A stretch of DNA of 64,000 nt. Origin: NORP240 sp038134485 (GTDB lineage Bacteria; Pseudomonadota; Gammaproteobacteria; Pseudomonadales; Pseudohongiellaceae). A program made the translations under genes and the position numbers. Of the stretch, positions 44,132 to 53,437 are shown in pieces. The stretch spans positions 18,543 through 82,542 of the forward strand of contig JAYPVG010000012.1 of NCBI GenBank assembly GCA_038134485.1, written 5' to 3'. The first letter of the stretch is position 1, and every line of letters starts with the position of its first letter. Below the pieces are notes generated by a model, which was not told the DNA's origin, did no database searches, and saw nothing but the letters and a program-made list of their open reading frames with translations.

Positions 44132-44992
44132 TCATTCGGTCACAGTGTACGGACTACCCAAGTTAGCGGCAACCACACGTTCGGTAATCAACCTGATCTC
44201 CTCGCTAGATTGAATAGGTCCCACCCTTACACGATGCAAGCGTTGACTGGAATCCCGCACCACATCCTGAATAAAGACGGGCCGGGTGGTGATTTCTCTC
44301 AATCTTGAACTGAGCCTTCGCGCTGCGGCCAGATCAGAGAACGCGCCGACCTGCAGGTATCGACCAGACTCAGCGCCTGACGACAGCAAAGTTGCTGGCT
44401 CGGCTCTGGCGGCAGTCGGATTCATTTCCCCTGCGGATGCAGGAGGCATAATAGATTCCAGATAGACTCGGGTAGTGCCTCGTTCTGCGTAACCAAGCTT
44501 TACCGCGGCGGCGTATGACAGATCCACCAGGCGGTCACCATGGAACGGACCCCGATCGTTAACTCTCACGATTATACTGCGATTGTTTTCCAGGTTTGTG
44601 ACACGCAGAAAACTGGGAATGGGCAACGATTTATGGGCCGCCGACACCCCATACATGTCGAAAATTTCGCCGTTGGAAGTCTGGTGTCCGTGAAACTTTT
44701 CACCATACCAGGATGCAATACCACGCTCCTGGTAACCCTCCTCAGTGGCCAAAACTTCGTAGGTTTGACCAAGCACGGTATAGGGACTGCGATTCCCCGC
44801 CATCGTGCGATTTATGGGTTCCGGTATCACCTCGGGTATAGCTGAAATATCGCCAATGCCCTGTGCAGGCGCTCGATCCTGGTAAATCGAATAGCGACTG
44901 CCGGACTCAGGAGAACTCGAGCATGCCGCAAGTAACAGCGCTACAACGAGTGCGAATGGAGCTATTAAAGCTCTGGATGAACAATGTGTCAT
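44132..44992 (-). CDS. rlpA: RlpA, septal-ring lytic transglycosylase lipoprotein
   Basis: 286 residues. Lipobox LAAC with Cys24; double-psi beta-barrel domain with GIASWYGEKFHGHQTSNGE and VRVNDRGPFHGDRLVDLSYAAA, including the catalytic Glu/Asp positions; C-terminal SPOR domain (about 207-286, RYLQVGAFSDLAAARRLSSRL) that binds denuded glycan at the septum. In Pseudomonas RlpA cleaves such glycan. It lies 205 bases after rodA; the transglycosylase mltB (sltB1), which sits between rodA and rlpA in Pseudomonas, is missing. Confidence 0.95.
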   Translation of the reverse strand: MTHCSSRALIAPFALVVALLLAACSSSPESGSRYSIYQDRAPAQGIGDISAIPEVIPEPINRTMAGNRSPYTVLGQTYEVLATEEGYQERGIASWYGEKFHGHQTSNGEIFDMYGVSAAHKSLPIPSFLRVTNLENNRSIIVRVNDRGPFHGDRLVDLSYAAAVKLGYAERGTTRVYLESIMPPASAGEMNPTAARAEPATLLSSGAESGRYLQVGAFSDLAAARRLSSRLREITTRPVFIQDVVRDSSQRLHRVRVGPIQSSEEIRLITERVVAANLGSPYTVTE

Positions 44993-45197
44993 GATGTCGG
45001 ATTGTCCAATTTCAGTTTATAGCGCACAAATTGTGCAATTAATCTCACAGAAACATGATCTGTTTCAGTTACATAGCGGCGCCAGAGCGGAGTTTTTTAA
45101 TGCCTGTCGGCTATTTCGTGGTAATTGTCAGATTGTTGCCAGATTTGCAGGCGACGCAAGCCCTTGCCTTCGTTGCTGTTTCCGCATCATGCCCGGT

Positions 45198-46346
45198 TTA
45201 CGCAAGTGAACGGCGCCCGCTTGCAGATATCGACATTAAAATGCCGAATCCGATAAAAAGTGTCAGGATTGACGTGCCTCCCCGGCTCATCAGCGGGAGC
45301 GGTAATCCGATTACCGGCAACAGACCCGAAACCATCGCCATATTGACAAAGACATAGAAAAAAAATGTCAGGGTGATACTGCCAGCAAGCAGGCGGCTGA
45401 ACATATCCCCGGCGTAAAAAGTGATGTAGAAACCCCTTGCCAATACGCTGAGGTACAGCAATATCAAAACCAAGACGCCCAGTAGCCCGAATTCCTCAGC
45501 CAGCACTGCCAGGATAAAGTCGGTGTTGCTCTCGGGAATAAAATCCAGCTGCGATTGCGCGCCATTGAGCCAGCCCTTTCCGTAAATCCCACCAGACCCG
45601 ATAGCGATCTGCGACTGAATGATGTTATAGCCCGCCCCGGTGGGGTCACGATAAGGATCAAAAAAGGTCAGAATGCGGTTTTTTTGATGTTCCTGGGCCA
45701 GGAACAAATACCAGGCCGGTGACACCAGCAATGCCGCCAGTCCGCCGGAAATCACCAATTTCCAAGGTATCCCCGCAAGCAGCACGACGAACGTACCTGC
45801 CATGGCAATCATTATTGCCGTTCCGGTATCATTTTGAATGATTATCATGGCTGCCGGGATAATAATCATTACTCCCGCCCAGAACAGATGTTTGAAACGC
45901 GGTGGCAGAGGCCTGCTACCCAGATACCAGGCCAGCAGCATCGGAACCGTGAACTTGATAACCTCTGAAGGCTGAAAACTGGGCAGGCCAGGCAAGTCAA
46001 GCCAGCTCTTGGCGCCGTTCTCTTCCACCCCAAACAGCAGCACCAGCAACAAGAGGCTAATACCGCCTGCATACATCGAGGGCGCCCAGCGTCGGAAAAA
46101 ATGCACGTCGAACTGTGCAACCACCAGCATCAAGCAAAAGGCTGCCAGCATCGCAAAACCCTGTCGCCTGACCTGGACGATATCCTGCCCGGTGGCACTG
46201 TAGAGCACTATCAGTCCGAAGGTTCCTAATAGAAGCAAGGCGACCAGAAGTGGCGGATCAACTCGCAGCAACCGCCAGATGGCAGAGACGCGTCTATCTT
46301 TTTTTCCTCGATCTGTTAATCGACGGGTAAAATCCTGATTGATCAT
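45198..46346 (-). CDS. rodA: RodA (MrdB), SEDS peptidoglycan polymerase
   Basis: Inner-membrane glycosyltransferase of the elongasome, 382 residues, about 10 helices. N-terminus RVDPPLLVALLLLGTFGLIVLYSATG is typical. Conserved parts: FQPSEVIKF, QNDTGTAIMIAMAG and the catalytic loop region SNTDFILAVLAEEFGLLG, with GLLPVIGLPLPLMSRGGTS near the end. The start overlaps the mrdA stop by 4 bases, coupling the polymerase to its transpeptidase partner PBP2. Confidence 0.97.
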   Translation of the reverse strand: MINQDFTRRLTDRGKKDRRVSAIWRLLRVDPPLLVALLLLGTFGLIVLYSATGQDIVQVRRQGFAMLAAFCLMLVVAQFDVHFFRRWAPSMYAGGISLLLLVLLFGVEENGAKSWLDLPGLPSFQPSEVIKFTVPMLLAWYLGSRPLPPRFKHLFWAGVMIIIPAAMIIIQNDTGTAIMIAMAGTFVVLLAGIPWKLVISGGLAALLVSPAWYLFLAQEHQKNRILTFFDPYRDPTGAGYNIIQSQIAIGSGGIYGKGWLNGAQSQLDFIPESNTDFILAVLAEEFGLLGVLVLILLYLSVLARGFYITFYAGDMFSRLLAGSITLTFFFYVFVNMAMVSGLLPVIGLPLPLMSRGGTSILTLFIGFGILMSISASGRRSLA

Positions 46347-48331
46347 TCAGAAACCAAATCCGGAAGTTTGATCTGCTCTTCCAGTAATTCGGGTAGTTTG
46401 GAGACTTCCAGGTCTAACTGCAGGATGTCCAGCAAGTAGGTATCGACAATTTGCTTGGCGATCGGACCCGCCACGGAACTTCCGTGTTCACCGTTTTCCA
46501 CAAAGACAGCGAGCGCTATTTTGGGTGTTACCGTAGGATGCTGGGCTGGGGCGAAGGAGACGAAGAGGCCATGGTCCCGATGCACATCAGCAACCTCGAT
46601 ATCGGCGCTACGCAAGATGCTCTGATCGATGCTAATTACCTGCGCGGTACCGGACTTGCCCGCCATTCTGTATGTCATTTCAGGATCTGGCTGAGCAATC
46701 GCTTCATAGGCGGTGCCATAGTCACGAAATACTGTGCTGAAAGGCCTGTGCACAACCATGGTCATGGCGTCTTCCACGTAGTTCCAATAGTCTGCATCAA
46801 CCAGTTCAACATTCGGTACCGGGTTCGGATTGGCGGGCTCATAGGGTTCATCCCCGACCGTTTTCAGCAGCCGCGGCTGGATGACTCTGCCCTTATTAGC
46901 GACAATAGAAACGGCGGTCGCCAGCTGCAACGGAGTCACCCACATGTAGCCCTGACCGATAGACGAACTAATGGTGTCTCCCTGGTACCAGGGCTCGCCA
47001 CGACTCTCCACTTTCCATTCGCGCGACGGCAAGACTCCGGTGCGGGCGTAAGGTATATCAAGGGCAAAATTACTGCCGAATCCGAATTGCGACATGAATT
47101 CATGGATCAAATCGATTCCCATGCGGTTGCCCAGATCATAAAAGAAGGTATCGCATGACTGGTAGATGGCCTTTTTGAGATCAGTATGTCCGTGCCCTCC
47201 CCCAATCGCTGTCCTGAACGTATAATCATTCCAGCGGTACCGCACGCCCGGCAGCCTGAAATAACCCGGATCCTCAATCGCAAACTCATAGTCGATCAGA
47301 TCATGCTGAAGACCCCCGAGCCCGATGAATGGCTTTACTGTCGAGCCCGGTGGATAGGGATTTGTCGCGCGATCGAAAAGCGGCGTATTGAGATTGTCGG
47401 TGACCAGCTTGCTGAAATCATTATTGCTAATACCGGTGACGAACAGGTTAGGGTCAAAGCCTGGTTTACTCACCATCGCGAGAATGCCTCCAGTCTCCGG
47501 GTCAATAGCAACTACTGCGCCACGAAAATCACCCAGGGCTTTTTCAGCAGCAATTTGAAGCTGTGCGTCCAGATGCAGGCTGATGTTCTGCCCTGCTACC
47601 GGATCGGTGCGACCCAGAACCCGCATCACCTGCCCGCGATTGTTCTTCTCCACGGTTTCATATCCAACCTGTCCATGCAGCAAATCTTCATAAGTCCTCT
47701 CGATTCCGGTTTTACCGATATGGTTAGTGCCACCGTAATTTTCTCGCTGTAAATCGTCCATGCCATCGAGCTCTTCGCGATTAATTTCAGCGACATAGCC
47801 GACTGTGTGCGCAGTAAGACTTTCAAGCGGATAGTAGCGAACCAATTGACCTTCTATATTGAAGCCCGGCAGCCGATGCTGAGACACCGCGATTCGGGCC
47901 ATCTCATCCTCGCTCAACTGGTAGCGCAGTAAAACCGAGCTATGAGGAACCCGGCGGCGGGACAAGCGATCCTTGAATTGATCGATATCGTCGTCAGAAA
48001 GATCGATTAGCGATGCCACATGGTCCAGCGACCTATCCATATCCTGGACTAATTCCCGCACTACCGTCAGATTGAAAATTGGTTGATTGTCGGCCAGCAG
48101 TTCTCCATTGCGATCGAAGATCAAGCCGCGACTGGGTGGCACATATTGAGAATGGAGCCGATTGTCATCGGACCGGGAGGAAAAATAATCGTACTGATAG
48201 ATCTGAAGATTGACGAGTTGCGCCATCAGCGCCAGAAACAGGAGCCCAACAAATAAACCCGCAAGCGCCAGGCGCCGATTTACCAATCGTCGCTCGCTAT
48301 CATGGTCTTTGACCTGCCATTTTTCAGCCAT
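46343..48331 (-). CDS. mrdA: MrdA (PBP2), elongasome transpeptidase
   Basis: Class B penicillin-binding protein, 662 residues, cross-linking peptidoglycan during rod elongation. One N-terminal membrane segment (about 22-45), the pedestal domain with SRGLIFDRNGELLADN, and a transpeptidase domain with GSTVKPF (STVK active serine), QSCD in the SxN position and KSGTAQV. The C-terminal HPTVTPKIALAVFVENGEHG is family-typical. Overlaps rodA by 4 bases. The 208 bases upstream hold a direct repeat and probably a promoter, since rlmH ends there. Confidence 0.97.
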   Translation of the reverse strand: MAEKWQVKDHDSERRLVNRRLALAGLFVGLLFLALMAQLVNLQIYQYDYFSSRSDDNRLHSQYVPPSRGLIFDRNGELLADNQPIFNLTVVRELVQDMDRSLDHVASLIDLSDDDIDQFKDRLSRRRVPHSSVLLRYQLSEDEMARIAVSQHRLPGFNIEGQLVRYYPLESLTAHTVGYVAEINREELDGMDDLQRENYGGTNHIGKTGIERTYEDLLHGQVGYETVEKNNRGQVMRVLGRTDPVAGQNISLHLDAQLQIAAEKALGDFRGAVVAIDPETGGILAMVSKPGFDPNLFVTGISNNDFSKLVTDNLNTPLFDRATNPYPPGSTVKPFIGLGGLQHDLIDYEFAIEDPGYFRLPGVRYRWNDYTFRTAIGGGHGHTDLKKAIYQSCDTFFYDLGNRMGIDLIHEFMSQFGFGSNFALDIPYARTGVLPSREWKVESRGEPWYQGDTISSSIGQGYMWVTPLQLATAVSIVANKGRVIQPRLLKTVGDEPYEPANPNPVPNVELVDADYWNYVEDAMTMVVHRPFSTVFRDYGTAYEAIAQPDPEMTYRMAGKSGTAQVISIDQSILRSADIEVADVHRDHGLFVSFAPAQHPTVTPKIALAVFVENGEHGSSVAGPIAKQIVDTYLLDILQLDLEVSKLPELLEEQIKLPDLVSE

Positions 48332-48435
48332 AGTTCTGATGCACTCACCGTATGCAGGTGTCGTCAGCGCTGAAACCCTTAGTCACTTGGTTTTAGTCGG
48401 CTGCTCTGGTTGACCCTGAAGCTACCGCTACCTGT

Positions 48436-48456
48436 ATTCTGACAACAATTCTGACA
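48436..48456 (-). repeat. Two direct copies of ATTCTGACA, period 12
   Basis: ATTCTGACA at 48436-48444 and 48448-48456, separated by three bases. Read leftward they are TGTCAGAAT twice, about 105 bases upstream of the mrdA start. Same-face 12-base spacing could fit a regulator bound as a direct-repeat dimer. Chance cannot be excluded. Confidence 0.35.
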
Positions 48457-48539
48457 GTAAGTTTTCGGAATGACCCGCGGAGTTTACAGCGCGCTGATTT
48501 TACTACCTTTTGTTGCTTTTTTTTAGAGCTAATTAACAA

Positions 48540-49010
48540 TCATTCGCGATGATAGGGATGATTTCGCAGCAGGCTCCACGATCGATAGAACTGTTCACTG
48601 AGAACAATGCGCACCAGCGGGTGAGGCAAAGTCAAAGATGAGAGAGACCAGCGCTCATCTGCCCTAGCCAGGCATTTATCACCCAGCCCGTCAGGCCCCC
48701 CAATCAGGAAAGCAACATTACGTCCCTGAACCTGCAGAAATTCCAGCCGTTGGGCGAACTCGACAGTATTGTAATTGCGACCGTTGACATCGAGTGCTAT
48801 TACGTAATCCCCGGGTTGTATGTGCCCGAGCATAACCTCTGACTCCTTGCGAACGGCCAACTCAGGAGCGCTATTTTTGCTTCTCCTGGAAAGAGGTATT
48901 TCTACTAAATGCAGAGCAAAGTCCCCCGGCAGGCGCTTGTTATATTCTTCAACCCCCTCCGCCACCCAGTTGGGCATGCGAGTACCCGCTGCAAGTAAGC
49001 GGAATTTCAC
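48540..49010 (-). CDS. rlmH: RlmH, 23S rRNA pseudouridine-1915 N3-methyltransferase
   Basis: SPOUT methyltransferase, 156 residues, acting on 70S ribosomes. N-terminal KFRLLAAGTRMPNWV; SAM-binding knot with VAFLIGGPDGLGD and C-terminal SLSSLTLPHPLVRIVLSEQFYRSWSLL ending in YHRE, essential for the active site. The start is GTG 49010 and overlaps the rsfS TGA as GTGA, with GGAGAAAG upstream. Confidence 0.97.
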   Translation of the reverse strand: MKFRLLAAGTRMPNWVAEGVEEYNKRLPGDFALHLVEIPLSRRSKNSAPELAVRKESEVMLGHIQPGDYVIALDVNGRNYNTVEFAQRLEFLQVQGRNVAFLIGGPDGLGDKCLARADERWSLSSLTLPHPLVRIVLSEQFYRSWSLLRNHPYHRE

Positions 49011-49402
49011 CTTTCTCCACCGCGCTCGGCGCTTGTTGCAATCTCATCTTCAGAATCGGCATCGAAGCTCCAGAGGTCTTCCAGATTGTAGAGCGCCCGC
49101 ATTGGTGCCAGCATAATGTGCGCTACCACTCCGCCAAGATCTACCAACACCCACTCGGCCTGCATGCGCCCTTCGATACCACGAACCTTGCCGCCGGATT
49201 CCTTGACTTGTCTGATCACTTCATCTGCCAATGCTTTGATATGGGTACTCGACGTACCTGTAGCGATAACCATATGATCAGTGATCTCCGTCAGTTTGCT
49301 GACGTCGATACAGACGATGGACTGCCCTTTTACTTCCTGAAGAGCCGACACCACAACGTCAGCCAATGACGAACTGCCTGTTCTGACTTTCTTTTTACCC
49401 AT
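49007..49402 (-). CDS. rsfS: RsfS, ribosomal silencing factor
   Basis: 131 residues. Binds ribosomal protein L14 and blocks subunit joining when nutrients are short. Core motifs: GQSIVCIDVSKLTEITDHMVIATGTSSTHIKALADEV and GIEGRMQAEWVLVDLGGVVAHIM. The acidic C-terminal tail (FDADSEDEIATSAERGGER) is a little longer than in E. coli RsfS. Lies between nadD (25 bases) and rlmH (overlap). Confidence 0.96.
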   Translation of the reverse strand: MGKKKVRTGSSSLADVVVSALQEVKGQSIVCIDVSKLTEITDHMVIATGTSSTHIKALADEVIRQVKESGGKVRGIEGRMQAEWVLVDLGGVVAHIMLAPMRALYNLEDLWSFDADSEDEIATSAERGGER

Positions 49403-49427
49403 TTGAATCTCGATGATAGTTAACTGG

Positions 49428-50063
49428 CTATAGGTATAACTTGTTTTCTCTCAGGTAGCCGGCAACGGCCGGATCAAGTAATTCATGCAGTGAATCCTTG
49501 CGCGCAATGTGCTCGCGCACCATGCTTGACGAAACCGGGCTGTCAATTCCTTTCATGTCCAGGATCGCACCGGATTTTTTATCCAGCAATTCGCCGATGT
49601 TCTCTGTTCGCCGCCCGCGCAGTTCCTTTGCCAGCTTGTCGCTCAACGTTCCGCTGTAGCCTGCCCTTTCGATCACAACAAAATGACATAGCGCAAACAG
49701 ATCGCGCCAGCGATGCCAATTTTCCAGAGTAGCAAATGCGTCGATCCCAAGAATAAAACACAAACTCGATTGCTCAAATTCCCCACGCAATGACAGCAAT
49801 GTGTCGTAGGTATAGGAAGTGCCCTGGCGCTTCAGTTCACGATCGTCTATGACCATGCCCTGATGATCGGCAATTGCCAACTGCAGCATCTCCAGGCGCT
49901 GCAACGGTGAGCACAATGCCCGGTCGCGATGATTTGGAATACCGCAAGGAATCAGCCTAATCTGATCCAGCCGCAGGGCTTGTTGTGCTGCGATGGCGAT
50001 TCTGATATGGCCAATGTGCACTGGGTCGAACATACCACCCATAATGCCGATGCGTTCCATCAT
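49428..50063 (-). CDS. nadD: NadD, nicotinate-mononucleotide adenylyltransferase
   Basis: 211 residues; makes deamido-NAD from NaMN and ATP. N-terminal GIMGGMFDPVHIGHIRIA with the GGxFDPxHxGH signature; FILGIDAFATLENWHRWRDL and C-terminal ISSS-like motif VSSSMVREHI. Starts with ATGATG; the first overlaps the proA stop as ATGA. Followed by rsfS after 25 bases. Confidence 0.96.
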   Translation of the reverse strand: MMERIGIMGGMFDPVHIGHIRIAIAAQQALRLDQIRLIPCGIPNHRDRALCSPLQRLEMLQLAIADHQGMVIDDRELKRQGTSYTYDTLLSLRGEFEQSSLCFILGIDAFATLENWHRWRDLFALCHFVVIERAGYSGTLSDKLAKELRGRRTENIGELLDKKSGAILDMKGIDSPVSSSMVREHIARKDSLHELLDPAVAGYLRENKLYL

Positions 50064-51343
50064 TGCCTGAGGTTGCCGTCTCCCAATACGATGTATTTCT
50101 GCGAGGTCAAGCCTTCGAGGCCAACTGGTCCCCTGGCATGCAGTTTGTCAGTCGAAATTCCGATTTCTGCTCCAAGGCCATATTCGAAACCATCGGCAAA
50201 ACGGGTAGATGCATTCACCATTACGGAACTCGAGTCTACCTCTCGGATGAATCTCTGGGCGCTATCGTAATTTTCCGTAATAATCGCATCCGTATGCTGC
50301 GAACTGTATTTATTGATATGGCCTATCGCCTCATCAAGGTCCTGTACAATCTTTATTGACAAAATAGGCGCCAGGTATTCTTCTTCCCAATCCTGTTCTG
50401 TAGCAGGAATTGCATCGGGCAAAATTTTTAGAGTCGCCGCACAACCGCGCAGCTCAACCCCGTGTTCGCTGAATTGGCCAGCCAACTCGGGCAATACCCG
50501 ATCGGCGATTGATTTTGCTACCAACAAAGACTCCAGTGTGTTGCAGGTCCCATAGCGTTGGGTCTTGGCGTTGATAGTGATGCTTAGCGCTTTATTCAAA
50601 TCAGCATGTTGATCGATGTAGATATGACAGTTACCGTCAAGGTGCTTGATGACTGGCACTCGGGCATCGCGACTGATGCGTTCGATCAACCCCTTGCCAC
50701 CTCGAGGCACAATTACATCGACGTATTCAGGCATCGAGATTAGCTTGCCCACTGCTTCCCTATCCGTCGTGCCAACCACCTGGACCACATCAGGAGACAG
50801 CCCGGCTTCCCGCAATCCATGTACAATGCAATCGGCGATCGCCCTGTTGGAATTGATCGCTTCCGACCCGCCGCGCAGAATCGTTGCATTGCCGGCTTTC
50901 AGGCATAGACTCGCCGCTTCACAGGTTACATTCGGTCGGGATTCATAAATAATTCCTATAACTCCCAGGGGCACACGCATGCGACCCACCTGTATACCGC
51001 TTGGACGATATTTCAACTCGGAAATCAGCCCGACCGGATCGTCCAGATTCGCGACCTGGAGCAATCCATCGATCATGGCATCAATGCGCGCCGGGGTCAG
51101 CTCGAGTCTGTCCAGCAAAGGTGCATCCAGGCCTCGCTTTTCACCCGCCTGCAGATCTGCAGCATTGGCTTCCATCACAGCATCACGTCGCGCATCAATC
51201 TCTCTCGCGATCGCCTGCAAGGCCGCGTTTTTTTGTGCAGTCGACGCGCGGGCAATTTCAGAGGCTGCGGTTCGTGCCCGACTGCCCAAATTGGCCATAT
51301 ACTCGGCAACATCAGCAATCGCCGCATCGCTTGTTTTTAACAT
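50060..51343 (-). CDS. proA: ProA, gamma-glutamyl phosphate reductase
   Basis: NADPH-dependent reductase of proline synthesis, 427 residues, of normal length, aldehyde-dehydrogenase fold. Conserved stretches: PLGVIGIIYESRPNVTCEAASLCLKAGNA, VDVIVPRGGKGLI, and the catalytic Cys in YGTCNTLESLLV. HTDAIITENYDSAQRF and FADGFEYGLGAEIGISTDKLHARGPVG close the protein. First gene of the leftward block; proB is not in the window. Overlaps nadD by 4 bases. Confidence 0.97.
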   Translation of the reverse strand: MLKTSDAAIADVAEYMANLGSRARTAASEIARASTAQKNAALQAIAREIDARRDAVMEANAADLQAGEKRGLDAPLLDRLELTPARIDAMIDGLLQVANLDDPVGLISELKYRPSGIQVGRMRVPLGVIGIIYESRPNVTCEAASLCLKAGNATILRGGSEAINSNRAIADCIVHGLREAGLSPDVVQVVGTTDREAVGKLISMPEYVDVIVPRGGKGLIERISRDARVPVIKHLDGNCHIYIDQHADLNKALSITINAKTQRYGTCNTLESLLVAKSIADRVLPELAGQFSEHGVELRGCAATLKILPDAIPATEQDWEEEYLAPILSIKIVQDLDEAIGHINKYSSQHTDAIITENYDSAQRFIREVDSSSVMVNASTRFADGFEYGLGAEIGISTDKLHARGPVGLEGLTSQKYIVLGDGNLRQ

Positions 51344-51517
51344 AGTGCTAAACCCTCGGCAGGCCCGATGCCGTTATTTCATCGCGTAGTCTGCCAGAGC
51401 CGGAGTATACCGCATCTGGCCATCCGACTGGTAAAACCGACGCTGATCAATGGTTAGACAGCAACCAGCTAATGCGATTATTCTTACAACTTCATTCAAC
51501 CACTACCCCTCTAAGCG

Positions 51518-53017
51518 ATGAGCACCAGCAGCGCCGAGCCTGAGTTCGAGTCATTTAACGACACCAATCCCAGCGTGATTCAGTCTCTCACTCCCGTGGT
51601 TGTTATGGTCGGACTCCTGGCATTTTCAGTCTACTTATTTGGCGAGGATTCGAGCTACGGACCCAATCAAATTGCGCTGTGTATTGGAGCCGCCATAGCG
51701 GGTCTGATCGGCTGGTACAATGGCATCAGCTGGGACGCTCTGGAAACCAGCATGATACACGGGATCAGTATTGCCCTGCGTGCCATGCTTATCTTGTTCA
51801 CTGTAGGTCTGCTCATCGGCAGTTGGATTATGGCTGGCACGGTGCCCACCATGATTTACTACAGCCTGCTCGTACTCGATCCGTCAATTTTTTACGCAGC
51901 CTCGTGCGCAATCTGCGCAGTGATCGCTCTCAGCATCGGTAGCTCATGGACCGTAGCAGGCACCATCGGCGTCGCACTGATCGGAGCCGCGGCGGGCCTC
52001 GGCCTACCACTGGAAATCACGGCGGGCGCGATCATCTCCGGCGCCTATTTCGGTGACAAGATGTCACCCCTTTCCGACACCACCAACCTTGCGCCAGCGG
52101 TAGTCGGTACCGATCTCTTCACCCATATCCAGCATATGCTCTGGACAACAGTACCCAGCATTCTTATCGCACTATTAATTTACCTGGTCATGGGGTTCAA
52201 TATCGATAGCAGCGCCGGGACTACAGAACTGCAGACAACTCTGGATATGCTGCAGGCCAATTTCGTGATCAATCCAGGCATGCTGCTTCCAGTGGTGGTG
52301 CTGCTAGTAATGGCCAACAAGAAACTACCGCCGCTACCGACCATACTGAGCGGAGCGCTAGTTGGCATTCTCTTCGCGTTTGCATTTCAGCAACCTGCGA
52401 TTAAGCAAATGGCAGCAGACACGCAGAATGGCACTCTGGCTAGCGTGAAAGGGATGTGGCAAACCCTATTTGATGGTTACCTGATCAATAGTGGTGACAC
52501 AGCAATCGACGACCTGCTGTCCCGGGGCGGCATGAGCTCAATGCTGAACACTGTGTGGCTAATATTCTGTGCCATGATTTTCGGGGCGCTGATGGACCGA
52601 ACCGGACTTATCCAAGTGCTCGTCCGTTATGCGATGTCCACCGTCAGGGGCACCGGCAGTCTTATCGTTACGACCTTGCTCACCTGCATTGGCGCTAACA
52701 TCATCGCGTCGGACCAGTACATAGCTATAGTGCTACCCGGACGCATGTACAAGGTCGAGTTCCAGCGCCGGGGACTGGATGTCAAGAACTTGTCCAGAAC
52801 CTTGGAGGACGGGGGCACCATCACCTCGCCGCTGGTGCCCTGGAATACTTGCGGAGCCTTCATGAGCGGCACTTTGGGGGTCGCAACGCTGGCATATTTG
52901 CCCTACTGCTTTTTCAATTTGATCAATCCAGTCATGAGCGCGTTATTCGGTTTCATGAATATTCGCATCACACCGACACCGCAAGGGCAGGCACTGGCGG
53001 GCAACGATCCGCATTAA
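51518..53017 (+). CDS. nhaC: NhaC-family Na+/H+ antiporter
   Basis: Inner-membrane antiporter, 499 residues, about 11-12 helices. Family stretches: GSSWTVAGTIGVALIGAAAGLGLPLEITAGAIISGAYFGDKMSPLSDTTNLAP, DRTGLIQVLVRYA and IASDQYIAIVLPGRM, followed by EDGGTITSPLVPWNTCGAFMSGTLGV. Suggests sodium exposure, in line with a marine or saline habitat. ATG 51518 lies 174 bases from the divergent proA. Its stop overlaps the end of the convergent VOC gene by 4 bases. Confidence 0.92.
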   Translation: MSTSSAEPEFESFNDTNPSVIQSLTPVVVMVGLLAFSVYLFGEDSSYGPNQIALCIGAAIAGLIGWYNGISWDALETSMIHGISIALRAMLILFTVGLLIGSWIMAGTVPTMIYYSLLVLDPSIFYAASCAICAVIALSIGSSWTVAGTIGVALIGAAAGLGLPLEITAGAIISGAYFGDKMSPLSDTTNLAPAVVGTDLFTHIQHMLWTTVPSILIALLIYLVMGFNIDSSAGTTELQTTLDMLQANFVINPGMLLPVVVLLVMANKKLPPLPTILSGALVGILFAFAFQQPAIKQMAADTQNGTLASVKGMWQTLFDGYLINSGDTAIDDLLSRGGMSSMLNTVWLIFCAMIFGALMDRTGLIQVLVRYAMSTVRGTGSLIVTTLLTCIGANIIASDQYIAIVLPGRMYKVEFQRRGLDVKNLSRTLEDGGTITSPLVPWNTCGAFMSGTLGVATLAYLPYCFFNLINPVMSALFGFMNIRITPTPQGQALAGNDPH

Positions 53018-53427
53018 GCCTTTTGCAGCTTTAGCTCTACAACATTGCCCTCCGGGTCGTTGATGTAAACAGACTTGCTGAATCCGCCAGCACCGTAGCG
53101 CTCCTTCGCTTCATCCGGGTAAATACCATGTTCAGCGAGAATCTCCAGCAGTCGCCGCTCATCCAGGTCTGCTAAGGTCAAACAAAAATGTTCCAGGTTG
53201 CGTCCATCCTGTCGGGGCGGCCCGCCCCCAGCGCGGCCAAGTTCACTGTCGACCGGCACTACGTCGATCAGTGCCTCACCTGCCCGCAATTGAAACAGAC
53301 CAATTTCCGGTAATTCCCTTTCCAGACTGCAACCAAGAACATGCTGATAAAAATCCAGCATGCGCTCCTGGCACGAGGTGCGCAGCACAAGGTGATCGAT
53401 TCCCACTATGTTGAGTACGGGTGGCAA
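53014..53427 (-). CDS. VOC-family (glyoxalase/bleomycin-resistance-like) protein
   Basis: 137 residues, cytoplasmic. A single vicinal oxygen chelate unit pair: IVGIDHLVLRTSCQERMLDFYQHVLG with the metal His, and HFCLTLADLDERRLLEIL, then FSKSVYINDPEGNVVELK with metal Glu. The start appears to be TTG 53427 (AAGG seven bases upstream), since no ATG lies near. Substrate unknown. It is 10 bases downstream of the YbgA-like gene and probably cotranscribed with it. Confidence 0.87.
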   Translation of the reverse strand: MPPVLNIVGIDHLVLRTSCQERMLDFYQHVLGCSLERELPEIGLFQLRAGEALIDVVPVDSELGRAGGGPPRQDGRNLEHFCLTLADLDERRLLEILAEHGIYPDEAKERYGAGGFSKSVYINDPEGNVVELKLQKA

Positions 53428-53437
53428 CGCTTAACCT

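Noticed and set aside
45055..45357. A 100-codon + strand frame between rlpA and rodA
   Set aside because: It overlaps the 3' end of rodA, has no ribosome site and no recognisable sequence; not a remnant of mltB.
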